A stretch of 64,000 bases of DNA from Arenicola marina (taxonomy: Eukaryota; Annelida; Polychaeta; Arenicolidae): the NCBI GenBank assembly GCA_964019135.1, contig OZ025256.1, positions 22,017,911 to 22,081,910 of the forward strand, written 5' to 3'. The notes beneath the pieces are model-generated. The model saw only the letters and a program-made list of their open reading frames with translations. It ran no database searches and was not told the DNA's origin. A program made the translations under genes and the position numbers. This document shows positions 10,979 through 21,627 of this stretch, in pieces. The first letter of the stretch is position 1; each line of letters opens with the position of its first letter.

Positions 10979-11925
10979 CCTGCAATATCGAACTAGGTAT
11001 GTCTATATGTAGGCCACTATATAACTCGCCTTTATGATTGACTTACAAGGTGCTTATACTAATATCAATATTAATTGGTAATTGAATCTTACATCTGAAT
11101 TGAATAGTAAGCTGTCCCATCATTTTACTATATGTAGAATCCCTATCCCTCATTACCACGTCTGTGTTGCGGTTATCACAAGTCTTGCAGCAAGGGCTGT
11201 AACTTATTGTTGAAGATCTTTGGGGTCATGTATAAAACAGTGTCTGCATCAGGTAGGGCTGTCAGTCTTATGTTAGGGCCACCTTTCCATTGTGTGAACG
11301 TTGTATAGATGTTCCATGTTATGCATATGGGGTACATTAGACCAGGCGACCGGGGCATGTTCGTCCAGTGGGCCAACTTGCCCCGACTCAAGCGGGTGGA
11401 TGTGCCCCAAACGTGTCTGCTATATATGGATGCAAGAAATATGAATTGGACTAGAAGTTAGAGTCTTCAATTTGTAATCAAAATTAGGCGCACATGGTAC
11501 ATGACTTTCGGTAAATTATTCATTTTCTAACTCTACAGGACATACTTGAAAAGCGAAGGCAACACATGGCGGAACTGTTATTTACTTACCTGGCAGAAAA
11601 AGTTCATTTCCCGCCAAACTGTTCGTCGCGCAACTCGATCTTGATGAAAAAATTCTGGGACGTAAAACATTCATCACATGACCGCATCACATGACACAAC
11701 TTGGTGCTTTAGGGGTGTAAAGTCGAAAAAATCGATGTGGGCTAACGTACCCCGAGGGCCTACTTGTCCCGGTCTCCCCTACCTGGCTGGGTGCCAACAC
11801 TAATAACATTAGTCCCAACGCCTTGTCGCCGAAGTCAACACCATGTCCGATGTCAGCGGCAAGCCGATAGTCATACTGCTAGCAATGCCCAAACCGTCGT
11901 CAAAACACAGCAGTTGCGGACAGCT

Positions 11926-12023
11926 AAGCGGACTTCACGCAATATCAAACGTTACGATATCCAACTTTACAGTTAAGCGGACTACACGCAGTATCCAAGT
12001 TTACAATTAAGCGGACTACATGC
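11926..12023. repeat. Short tandem repeat, three copies of about 35 bp
   Basis: The unit is built on AAGCGGACTACACGCA followed by ATATCCAA and TTTACAGTT and is repeated three times with drift. The last unit runs into ATGCGGAAACCGCGCTAGAC, a phrase that recurs near 21009, just before the duplicated block. Confidence 0.7.
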
Positions 12024-12048
12024 GGAAACCGCGCTAGACCCCAGATAA

Positions 12049-12298
12049 CATGCCAATATTGGCACTATGTTGGCAGGGTTGGTATTGGCTGCCATGAATG
12101 GCCCAATGTTGGTTCCATATAGGTTGTTCTATTGGCCCAACATTGGCAAGCCTGGCACTGGCTACCTTAAATGGTCCAAAGTTAGTTCTACGTTGGCAAC
12201 CCTGGCATCGGGTGCCACACTTGATCCAATGTTGAATCCACATTGAAGCCTGGCATTGGCTGCCATACATGATCCAATGTTGAATCCACATTGGAGCC
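12049..12298. repeat. Minisatellite of about 60-65 bp, four to five degenerate copies
   Basis: Units share GGCATTGGCTGCCAT followed by CCAATGTTG and CCACATTGG. Later copies (12210-12298) are closer to each other than the earlier ones. No gene is associated. Confidence 0.75.
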
Positions 12299-12463
12299 CC
12301 CTTCCACCCATTCACTTGAAATGAGGCGAAAACAAGGCACGTCACAGGGGACACATTTACTATGCTTTCTTCTGCACACCCTCACCCGCACCGCCCCCCC
12401 CCCCCCCCGCGCCCCACCCTGGTCGCAAGTTCTTCACTGGGTCCGCGCCTGGGTCGTACTTAA

Positions 12464-13400
12464 GGTAAGCTACCCATAATAGCAAGGTAAAATAACTCTA
12501 TATTTGTGATTATTTTATGAAAGTATACCCAATTACACACCTGGTGAATTTTTAGGATACTTTACCGTCCCGTTAAAAAAATATGCTCTATTTTCCAAGT
12601 ATACCCCCATTTAACAAAATGACCAAAACTTGACACCTACCACGAATATGTAATTTTGCTACAATTCAGCTCAATATTAAATCATTATCATCAGTATTAG
12701 CTCTTTTGAAAGCTTAAACCTAGTGCAATGCAGGAAAGATATTCAAAAATGTAAATAGTAGCCACAAAAAATAACAGAATGGTAATAATATAGTGCAATT
12801 ATACAAAATCAGGACAGTTTTTGCCAAAATTCGGAATCACCACCTTCACAAAATTTACTATAATTTCATGAAAAATGAAAATCTTGACACCAAACTACTT
12901 TTAAAAACTTCTAATTATGTCACACCAATTATCAGTAATTTACGCCTTGTGTTCACATTTTAATAAATCTGGTTATATATAATGGTCTCCGATATAATTA
13001 TGATCTACATGAATGTTTTCTGAGCTATTTACAAGTTTTCTCGATGCCTTTTTCTTGAATTTTCAGAATTTATCACAAAGAGCCATTCTCGGGGAAATAC
13101 CCTGTGAATGACGTCATGAATTGGGGATTCCCCTGTGAATTATGTAACGAGGTAGGGATTTCCCTTTTACTGACACCCGCCGATGTTTGTCGATGTTTAC
13201 CGAGTTTTTTTTTAAATCGCCGAAGCTTAATATATGATGCTCTATTCATTTTACCTATGTTGCCACTTCTCTTGCTGTGTTTTATTCGTGCTTTGTTTCA
13301 TTAAGACTGCGTAAAATCTCAGGGCTACAGCCCGCCGATGTTTGCCGATGTTTACCGAGGTCTGCTCAAAATCGCCGAGGCTTATTATGGGTAGCTTACC
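12464..13400. mobile_element. TTAA-flanked MITE (937 bp)
   Basis: The left end GGTAAGCTACCCATAATA is mirrored at the right end (TATTATGGGTAGCTTACC reversed), and TTAA flanks both sides (12460-12463 and 13401-13404). TTAA plus a 5'-GG terminus suggests a non-autonomous Kolobok or piggyBac relative. There is no coding region. An internal phrase (GCCGATGTTT...CGATGTTTACCGAG) is duplicated at about 13178 and 13333. Confidence 0.75.
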
Positions 13401-13484
13401 TTAAATAAAAGGCGCCCTCTCCCCCTCTTTCTTTCACTGCGTACAACGTAACAAAAGCATATAATTAAGTCACCGCAAGCATAC

Positions 13485-13536
13485 GCCCCCTAGCGGACGA
13501 AAATGGCGATGAAACTGGACCTGTCCGCTAGGGGGC
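13485..13536. promoter_or_regulatory. Perfect 14-bp inverted repeat resembling paired CTCF cores
   Basis: GCCCCCTAGCGGAC (13485-13498) and GTCCGCTAGGGGGC (13523-13536) are exact inverted copies 24 bp apart. CCGCTAGGGGGC fits the core of the bilaterian CTCF consensus (CCGCNNGGNGGC). Both the inverted arrangement and the CTCF match are read directly. Function is inference, and a MITE remnant could also produce this. Confidence 0.3.
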
Positions 13537-13969
13537 TACCTTCTTGCCTGGTACCGCGGCCGCTCAGGCAGGAGCAGCTCTAGGCCGGTTCCCAGCTCAT
13601 ACCGCTGCCACAACCGCTGCGGTAACCCTCAGCTTATCAAACCAGTACCCCCCCCCCCCACCCTCCTCCACCCGCTTTTTGCGCACCACCCCAAAGAAAC
13701 CACATGTTTCACTTTCTGCTTTTCTATTGGTCATTCCCAAGGGCGGCTGCGAGGCGGGAAGATACTTTTTTTTGGAAGTTTCGAGAATTGACCAGTCTGG
13801 CCAGCGTGTAGATCTACTTGACCTATTGACATAATATGGAGCACAGTGAAATTCCAGAGGTGATTGTATAGATTGTATAAATCTATAGACTTGCAACATT
13901 GGTAAACAATGGGAATAGTGTAACACAGTCTTGGTTATCAGCTGTGTGGTCTGTGATAAGCAGATAATC

Positions 13970-14090
13970 ATAAGGGAAGTTCTACGACTACGTGATTCAT
14001 TTATTTTATTTTAAGCATAAGCCCAGCACCATTGATATGCCTAATGGGAAGTTCTACGGCTACGTGATTCATTTATTTTATTTTAAGTAG
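13970..14090. repeat. Local duplication of about 45 bp
   Basis: GGGAAGTTCTACGACTACGTG plus the following ATTCATTTATTTTATTTTAAG occurs at about 13976 and again, with one change, at about 14047, separated by about 25 bp. Confidence 0.8.
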
Positions 14091-14240
14091 ATCTAGTAGA
14101 TTAAGTAGATCTAGGGCTAGGCCTAGGGACCCTACTCCCTACCGCCTCTAGGCTAATTAAACAGTTCAACTGTTAAATGTCAAATGAGGCTCGGCGGCGG
14201 TTGTGCCGTCGCCTTGATAAAGTTTGATATGCAGGGTTTT

Positions 14241-14731
14241 TTGGGGTTCATAAAAACACCGGAACGGACCGGAACGCACAGGAACGGACCGGAATCAGAC
14301 TACTGGCAAGAAGGCGACCAAGACCTCTAAGAAGTATTGAGACCGGAATGTGTATATGATTGGGATTTGATTTGTGTGCAGTTACTCGTATTATTGGAAA
14401 ATAAACATTATGAAAATGATACCTTTCTTTTCCAAAAAATTTCAATTCATGACTTATGACATTGGAAGTATAATATAAAGTTCCGTTCCGGTGCGATTCG
14501 GTTCCATTCCTGTCTGTTAAAAAAAAAGTCCTAAAAGTATTTATTTATATTTTTACATATAAAAAAAGGCTTGAAACTAATTATTTTTATTGTTGACACA
14601 TTTACATTGGCCTATATAACATTGGAAGTATAATATACAGTTCCGCTCCGGTGCGATTAGGTTCCGTTCCTGTCCGTTCCGGTCCGTTCCTGTGCATTCC
14701 GGTCCGTTCCGGTGTTTTTATGAACCCGGTT
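14241..14731. mobile_element. Foldback MITE with TIRs of about 50 bp rich in CCGGAACGGA
   Basis: The left end GGTTCATAAAAACACCGG continues into repeats of ACCGGAACGG. The right end is its inverse (CCGGTGTTTTTATGAACC). Inside, a block starting ATTGGAAGTATAATATA and running into TTCCGTTCC occurs twice (about 14461 and 14621), so the right half contains a partial second copy of the terminus. The outer flanks (CAGGGT at 14232, ACCCTA near 14747) hint at hAT-type ends, but no clear target duplication was found. Confidence 0.65.
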
Positions 14732-15100
14732 TTTTTACCCTACACTTACAACTTGAACTGGTGGATGTAGAATTACTCAGTCTCAGTTAGTCTGCATTAC
14801 AATTCTGAATTCAGTCAACTGGTGGAATGTTTTATAAGCTGGCCTATCTTAGCTTTCTGCATCAAATAGGTTTTTTTGTACTAGGTAGGCCTAATGATAG
14901 ATGTTGTCAACAGGTCAAGCTGAACTTGAACACTTTAACAAATTTATATTTGTAATTTCACTTTTAATATCCGGCATCCTACGATATTAAACATAAGCTG
15001 TGGTATATATGATTGTTCTACCTAAGGTATTGTTTTTAATAATCTTACACATCAAAACGAATCACGAGTAAACGAGTAACAAAAGACTTATGTGATATAA

Positions 15101-16009
15101 GTGAGAGACAAAGAAAGAGACGTTCCACATATACCACGTGAATTCGCGAGAAAACCTAGATCGTTATCTTTCCTTGAGCGTTGGAAAGCGACAGAATTCC
15201 GCCTTCTGTTGCTGGACAGTGGCTTTGTTGCATTTGATGGGGTTCTTCCTCAAGATTATTATGAACATTTCATGCAGCTTTTTGTTGCTATGCACATATT
15301 GCTTAGCCCCACGCTAAGTAGACAGTACCTTGGATATGCTTCAGAATTACTCAAAACCTTTGGGACACATTTTCGTGAGGTATATGGTATGGCATCTCAG
15401 GTGTACAATGTACATGGGCTCATTTATCTGGCTACTGATGCAGCACTCTTTGGAAATCTAGACAATGTCAGTGCATTTGTATTTGAAAACTACTTAAAAA
15501 CTCTCAAAAGAATGGTGAGAAAACCACATCAACCGCTGCAGCAAGTTTGCCGTAGACTAAGAGAACTTTCAGACAAGACTGCTATCAAATCTGATCATGA
15601 GGCTGCCTGTTTAAAGAAACATCATTACAATGGTCCATTAGATGGCTTACATGGTGATCAATATGAAAATGTTAAAATAAGTGGTACATACTGCATATCA
15701 ACCAAAGGGTGTGACAGCTGTTTTGGCACAAAGCAAGGAGACATTGGTTTGTGCCAAAATATTGTGCAGACTGATGATGATGTCATCATTTTGTACAGGA
15801 AATTTAATACTAGGGAATCTTATTTTAATTATCCACTGGATTCAGATGCATTAGGCATCTTCCAAGTGTGTGATGTAACAGATCATCTAGAAAAGGTACC
15901 AGTCAGTGAAATTTCATGCAAGTATTTAATGCTACCACTCAATGGAACTGATGATGTGCGTATTGTATTGCCATTTCTCCATACTAATGTCACAAATGTA
16001 AACGCATAA
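15101..16009 (+). CDS. CACTA/EnSpm-type transposase C-terminal exon (DUF4218-like region)
   Basis: This 300-residue open frame has no disruption. It runs through VPHIPREFARKPRSL, RWKATEFR, a helical stretch (LPQDYYEHFMQLFVAMHILL), VYNVHGLIYLATDAALFG and FVFENYLKTLKRMVRKPHQP. That order (PR.FARKPRSL, WKA.EFR, Y.VHGL.HL..D...FG, F.FE..L..LK..VRKP) is the signature of the region downstream of the DDE core in animal CACTA/EnSpm-like transposases, comparable to plant DUF4218. A divergent Cys-containing tail (CISTKGCDSCFG) completes it before TAA. Just upstream of the first aligned residues is a plausible acceptor (CAAAG ending at 15113), so this is probably a last exon, and the nominal GTG start is not a real start. 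The catalytic exons are not seen upstream, where the foldback MITE at 14241-14731 lies. The next gene is co-oriented and begins about 300 bp downstream. Confidence 0.7.
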   Translation: MRDKERDVPHIPREFARKPRSLSFLERWKATEFRLLLLDSGFVAFDGVLPQDYYEHFMQLFVAMHILLSPTLSRQYLGYASELLKTFGTHFREVYGMASQVYNVHGLIYLATDAALFGNLDNVSAFVFENYLKTLKRMVRKPHQPLQQVCRRLRELSDKTAIKSDHEAACLKKHHYNGPLDGLHGDQYENVKISGTYCISTKGCDSCFGTKQGDIGLCQNIVQTDDDVIILYRKFNTRESYFNYPLDSDALGIFQVCDVTDHLEKVPVSEISCKYLMLPLNGTDDVRIVLPFLHTNVTNVNA

Positions 16010-16301
16010 AAGATCATCTTTTGTTAAGGGACAAACCCTGGCAAATATAACTGGCTTTGACACCCATCTTGCTATCTATGAATGGAAAAATGACATTAAA
16101 AGTTTGGGTATAAATTAGGGTTTTCAGATTTAGTCATAATCTGGGTTAGACCTCTCAAGTAATGGTAGGATGGCACTGTCACAGCATATAAGTAGGCATA
16201 CCCAGCATGTAAGAATGTTGACCCAGATACTAAATCCAAATTTGCTTTGTCAATAGAAAAGCTTTGTGGTAGTGGATTTCGCTGAGCTGAATGAGGCTTA
16301 G

Positions 16302-19300
16302 GTAGTGTCGAACATGTGCATGCCAAACGTTGGGGTGGCATTCTGGCCAACCCACATCCAAGATGCAGCCAAGCTGAGGAAAAAAATAATGCAGCATAAT
16401 CCTCCAGAAGACAACTGGACACGCTACAAAGTCAACAGAGTATTTGGAATGTCAAGTAAGAATTTGTCACTGCTAATTCTATCCTGTAAATTAACTGTTT
16501 GACCTTTAATTGCCTGTGCTTTTGTAACGTACATAGAGGTAAGGTGGGTTTTTTCTGATGAAGGGAAGTGGTTAGTACATAAGTATATGTATGTTAGTCG
16601 GTTTTTAACACTCAATCAAGTATTAGTGACCGCTGTCACCATGTTACAGGTCTTGGGTGGGGAAATACTGACCATGCAGGATCGAGATTCTTATAAGAGT
16701 TAACAATTTAAGGTTATAATATATTTTACATGCTAATTTAATGACATCATAATTATACAAGTTGCGGAATGAAGTGATATACAGCGATGATTGGGGTGCA
16801 GCCATTTTCATGCAATTTATTTTCCACCAATATTATTCAAAAACAAGTTTGACATATATGTTTGATAAATTCAACAGTTTAAATTTACTTTCTTTTCGGG
16901 CAGGCAATTCATTTTCTTAAAATTATATGATATGAAATTATATATAATATGATGAAATGACCCCCTGGTACATCCCATGTGTGAGTGACAAATAGGAACA
17001 ATTCCTGACGTTTTATCACCTGAAATGTGTATTGCCACATGTAAAACAGTTTAATAGGTTCATTACTTGGATTCAAAATCACCAGTAATAATGTCTCCTG
17101 TATAGTGAAGTTGTATCTGTATTAGTATCTAGTATCAGTCTAGTCTAGAGGAAGGGATATAATATTCTTGGATTTTTTTTTGTATGCTTTAATTTAGTCA
17201 TTATGGCTAATTAAATGTAACACAACATTCTTTGTATCCTTTTAATGTATGTAGCAAATTATGAAGAAGCTGTTAAACTGAGGGAAGCTGCGCTTCTCAG
17301 TTCTGATGTGGAGATACCCAAACAAATGTTAGGGCGTGGTCATCGTGAAAAGATGTAAGTGTAAACATGCAACAAAAAATGTAATTTTTGTTTTGTTTAG
17401 TTTTTTGGTTAAAAGCAGAACATCCAGTTTAACAAAAGTGATGTAAGGAATTAACTTATATATAAGATTGCTTTGTGTATGAAATTACAATACTGCTATA
17501 TATGGCTGATGCTGAAAAACAATGACTACAAGAAGTGGTCAATCTTTGTGCTTGTAATACTAATTTGTGGTAATACTGGTTTTTAGATTATGATAAGGTG
17601 CAGCTTCTAATATGTATGCGGCTTCAAAAAGGCAGTTTACAGTATATATATTATTTCGCATTATTGATAGTCTCAGTTTTTAATTACGGCTGTACTGATG
17701 TGGCATTTGTCACACTTTTAACCATAATTTTAGGCCACGGAAAACCTTCAATGCCGATAGCGAAGATGAGAGTGAGAGTGAGATGAATTTGCAGCGATCC
17801 TCACTAAGTGTGCCCAAGCCACCAACAAAGAAGCTGAAAAGAACATTAACAAGTTAGTTTAAGTTTTACTGACTTATATCATTGTTAGTGTATAACGGTA
17901 TATATTATATCCCTTGAGGCTTTTACTGATTAATTGTACTACTTAGGCTGATGTGGAGTCTCGTTGATTCTAATTCTGCATGATGTTTTTTTATGCAAAC
18001 CAAATTTGTGTGAACATTTTAATATGTTATTTTAAAAATAAAAAGGAGGATTGCCTAGCTTCTTTCTGTTATATTTTAAATATATAATGCTTAGGCTGTT
18101 CTTATCTGCTCATCCATCAATCTGGTTCTCTGTTATAGTAACATCAGAATCCTGTCAGCGAGACACTATGAAAGGTGAGAACAGACCTTTTCTATATAAT
18201 TAAATTTACCTAATTGTTTATTTTTGTTATGTATTCACTTGCATCTCCTGTGATTTGAGGCCTGTGTCGGATAATGAAACAAAGTTGCAAAAGCATAATA
18301 CTGCTTTATATCTTATCATAGATGCATGCATATATGAATTACTAAATTTCTTATATTATATGGACAACAACATCAGCCATGGGACCTGGGCCCAGTAGCA
18401 GCTGTTACACTACACCAGAGGTGGCAACAACTCCTATACGGGACTCGGAAAGAGGTTAGCACTTTCTATTCGTTTAACTGAATGACTTCTTAGGTTTGGG
18501 TTTCGGAAGTCTCATTCTTCACATTAGGCAAAACTGTCGGATAATAAAACAAAGTTGCAAAAGCATAATAATGCTTTGTATTTATATATGCCTGCATGTG
18601 TGAATTTACAGTTTTTTGTATTATATGGACAACAACATCAGCCATGAGACCTGGGCCGGCCAGTAGCAGCCGTTACACTACACCAGAGGCAACTCCTTGA
18701 AGAGACTCGGAAAGAGGTTAGCACTTTCTCTTCGTTTAACTGAATGACTTCTTAGGTTTGGGTTTTGGAAGTCTCATTCGTCACATTAGGCAAAACTGTC
18801 GGATAATAAAACAAAGTTGCAAAAGCATAATAATGCTTTGTATTTATCATATATGCATGCATGTGTGAATTGAAAGTTTTTTGTATTATATGGACAACAA
18901 CATCAGCCATGAGACCTGGGCCGGCCAGTAGCAGCCGTTACACTACACCAGAGGCAACTCCTTGAAGAGACTCGGAAAAAGGTTAGCGCTTTCTCTTCGT
19001 TTAACTGAATGATTTTTTAGGCTTGGGTTTTTGGAGTCTCATTCGTCACATTAGGCAAAACTGGCATGAACTATGCTAACAGAATGGTTCGCCCTACCAC
19101 AGAAGAATGACCTGAATTGCACACAATTGTGCTGCTTGTAACATGTGTAAGGCTAATATAACAGTAGCGTTAGCGGGCGTAGGCAATTGTTTTGGCCCGA
19201 CATTATGCTGTAGCGCAGCCCGTCAGTAATGTCCCAATGGCAAAGATTGTCGATTGAAGGGCAGCAGGGCGGGTTGCGTCAGGGGATCATTTCACTAAGA

Positions 19301-20679
19301 GTTACGACCTGGTAACCGTATCTTTTACACGCTTATTTAACGTCCCAAATGGCAAAGATTGTCGATTGAAGGGCAGCAGGGCGGGTTGCGTCAGGGGATC
19401 ATTTCACTAAGAGTTACGACCTGGTAACCGTATCTTTTACACGCTTATTTAACATCCCAAATGGCAAAGATTGTCGATTGAAGGGCAGCAGGGCGGGTTG
19501 CGTCAGGGGATCATTTCACTAAGAGTTACGACCTGGTAACCGTATCTTGTACACGCTTATTTAACGTCTCAAATGGCAAAGATTGTCGATTGAAGGGCAG
19601 CAGGGCGGGTTGCGTCAGGGGATCATTTCACTAAGAGTTACGACCTGGTAACCGTATCTTTTACACGCTTATTTAACGACAGATCGTAATTTTACGCGCA
19701 ACGAAAATAAGCGTTATGCTGCGATTATTGGAGTGCAGCCATCTCCGTGCATATTTGACATATATTTCTGATAAATTCAACAATTCTCGTTTTTCTTCGG
19801 GCCAGCAATACAATTAAGAAAATTTACGAGCAAAAGTTACAAGATCTTAGTGAAATGATACCCTACTTACATGATTTTAGCCATCTTCAGATCTAACGCT
19901 ATGGTACTCGTTAACACCGACATCAAATAACATCGTAATAATATAATTTGTTTGACCACAGAAGTAATGCTCAAGATCCTCCTGGATGTTAAGGGCATGG
20001 TACAGCAAACGCTGAAGCTCCAAAAGAAGCTGCTGAAAAATGCGGCCCTGTCTACGGAATTGGTTGGGCAAACGAAGCTTGAAACTGAGCTTCCCATATC
20101 ACAATTTCCCGTACTGGCGAAGCTAGGAGAAGTCGAAGCTGAACGTGCAATATTAGTGAGTATAGTACCAATGTTTAGAAGTCGTACGAAATATTGTCCT
20201 AAAGTGGTGAGCTTCGTGGTATTGGCAGGGAATAGCGTTGGTATGCAGCATAGGAATAATCCGTACTTTTTGTTAATTCAAATATGTTGTATGATTTATT
20301 TTTTGGAATACGTTTATGGCAAAGTAACATAATTAATACCTTTTTTTCATTCCACTGAGCTCATGCATGTTCGTTTTTGATTCATGCCTTTGATCATGTA
20401 GCCAGGCAGATCGAATCTTCTGAAATATAAATGTAGTTATGTAGTGTATTATATTTGGAGAATTAAGTCAAATATCTGTAATAGTTTGTTACCAGTTATA
20501 AACGAATTTTGTGCTTCAGCTTCAGGTGCTAAGCGAAGACGTGCGAAGGAACTTTGGCGACAGCACAAGGGCCATGATGAGAAAGCTCATGGCCGTGCCA
20601 CTTGCCACGCAGTTGAATTGGGCTGGCAAAGGTGCAAAGTTGGGAGTGAAGGACCTGCTATTCACCAGTATCTTAGTGC
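16302..20679 (+). CDS. DUF4806-domain gene, at least seven exons, 3' end not found
   Basis: Exons with GT-AG borders are seen at 16302-16455, 17255-17354, 17734-17852, 18139-18174, 18377-18454, 19962-20155 and 20526-20679, and the codon phase carries correctly across every junction. The first encodes the N-terminal module usual in this family (FWPTHIQDAAKLRKKIMQ, NWTRYKVNRVFG). The second gives NYEEAVKLREAALLSS. The third is acidic then basic (ADSEDESESEM ... KKLKR), with a probable nuclear localisation signal. The last two give the DUF4806 domain: MLKILLDVKGMVQQTLKLQ, LPISQFPVLAKLGEVE, then FGDSTRAMMRKLMAVPLATQ and LNWAGKG. The function of DUF4806 proteins is unknown. They are often found near transposases, and here a CACTA-type transposase exon lies directly upstream on the same strand, so this may be the second gene of a transposon. 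The start codon is in an unseen upstream exon, and the final exon is not recognised before the repeat block at 21061. Confidence 0.75.
18269..18985 (+). repeat. Tandem triplication of an exon and its intron (about 265-bp unit)
   Basis: A block starting GGATAATGAAACAAAGTTGC and ending just after an exon of 75-78 bp (18377-18454, 18642-18716, 18907-18981) is present three times. Copies 2 and 3 are closer to each other than to copy 1. All three keep an AG acceptor and GT donor in the same phase (1-1), so any could be spliced or skipped without a frame change. Copy 1 encodes MGPGPSSSCYTTPEVATTPI. Copies 2 and 3 lack one codon and carry TGA at the position after ATP, so inclusion of either would end the protein early. 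Confidence 0.85.
19231..19677. repeat. 112-bp minisatellite, four copies, intronic
   Basis: Four nearly identical 111-112 bp units start at about 19231, 19342, 19454 and 19566, each containing GGCAAAGATTGTCGATTGAA and GTTACGACCTGGTAACC. The array lies in the intron between the triplicated exon and the first DUF4806 exon. The near identity of the units indicates recent amplification or active homogenisation. Confidence 0.95.
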
Positions 20680-21064
20680 GTAAGTATTGAAAGGAACATA
20701 ATGAACTCACTGGGCATGTAGCGGCGTGTTTGCTTGTGGGCTGTAGCTCGAACGTATATGGGTAAATAAGAGTAAACTCCTGGAGGTAGTACAACAGCTA
20801 AGGTAAACATTCATCAAGATAATAATGTATGTCAGGGTGCGCACAGGCATGAAAAGTGCTTGAATTTTGACTGATGCCTGGAAAAGGTCATAAAAACAGA
20901 AATGGGTCTTGAGGTCGATCCAATGTACTTGAATATGCTTCAATAGGGCAGTTACAATGATCGATTACCGCAGTGTCTAACCGTACAGTTAAACGGTTAG
21001 GCGGACTACATGCGGAAACAGCGCTAGACGCCGGCTAGTTGACTTATAAAAAAACACGAAAATC

Positions 21065-21151
21065 AGACGTTAATGTCGTGAGACAGTCTAAGGGATCGTA
21101 ATTAACGTTAATGTCGATCAATCAAACTGTCTCACGACATTAAAGTCAAAT
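21065..21151. repeat. Hairpin, 18-bp arms, at the left boundary of copy A
   Basis: TTAATGTCGTGAGACAGT (about 21070) is mirrored by ACTGTCTCACGACATTAA (about 21129) with a loop of about 40 bp. The copy-B counterpart begins three bases inside the post-gap contig. Confidence 0.8.
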
Positions 21152-21627
21152 TTTCAGGCTACAATGGCTCGTGTCGTGTCACAGACTCACTAGGGCACTG
21201 TTATACAAATCTGGTGGGGGAATTTCGCAGGTGAGAGATATTTGTGATGAACAAAATAACCCTCTGAAAATGTGCGATAAAAATACCCATTCCCGGCGGA
21301 TTTTGGCGGTAATACGCCCTGACCGGATTTGACCGGAGAAAAAAAGTGGGGGGGGGGTCGCTTTAGCTAGGGTTCACTTAAAGTGTGGCTATTTGTGAAG
21401 CATTTTGATAAATATTAAATATTCTAAAACATTATCTTTGTAAGTCCATCATAAAAGCCGAAAATAAATAGTTTAATCATCGTTATCCGATTCGGCCTGA
21501 AAACGTGGGGGAATCCGGGAATTCCGGGGAATTCGTGCCAATGACGTCACTCGAGGCACTCGTCCGGGGAAGCCCTACGTAAACCTGCCTCCGACAACGG
21601 TCTTCTCGAAACATTCACATGCATGTG

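Larger units (their letters stand above)
6217..11779 (-). mobile_element. pogo/Tigger-like DNA transposon (outer level of a nest)
   Basis: The left end reads GGGGAGACCGGGGCACGTTC and the right end, reverse-complemented, reads GGGGAGACCGGGACAAGTAG. Both are preceded by TA (6215-6216 and 11780-11781), the target duplication of the Tc1/mariner/pogo group. G-rich subterminal motifs (GGGGCAAGTACGCCC near 10428, GGCCAACTTGCCCC near 11370) recur inside and resemble transposase-binding repeats. A degraded transposase C-terminus lies on the minus strand at 10574-10978. Without the Kolobok-like insertion (6255-10231) the element is about 1.6 kb, so it is an internally deleted, non-autonomous copy. A relative of the same family lies at 35092-36113. 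Confidence 0.75.

Noticed and set aside
13550-13563. GGTACCGCGGCCGC looks like a cloning polylinker (KpnI-SacII-NotI)
   Set aside because: Only 14 bases long and the flanks show no vector sequence.
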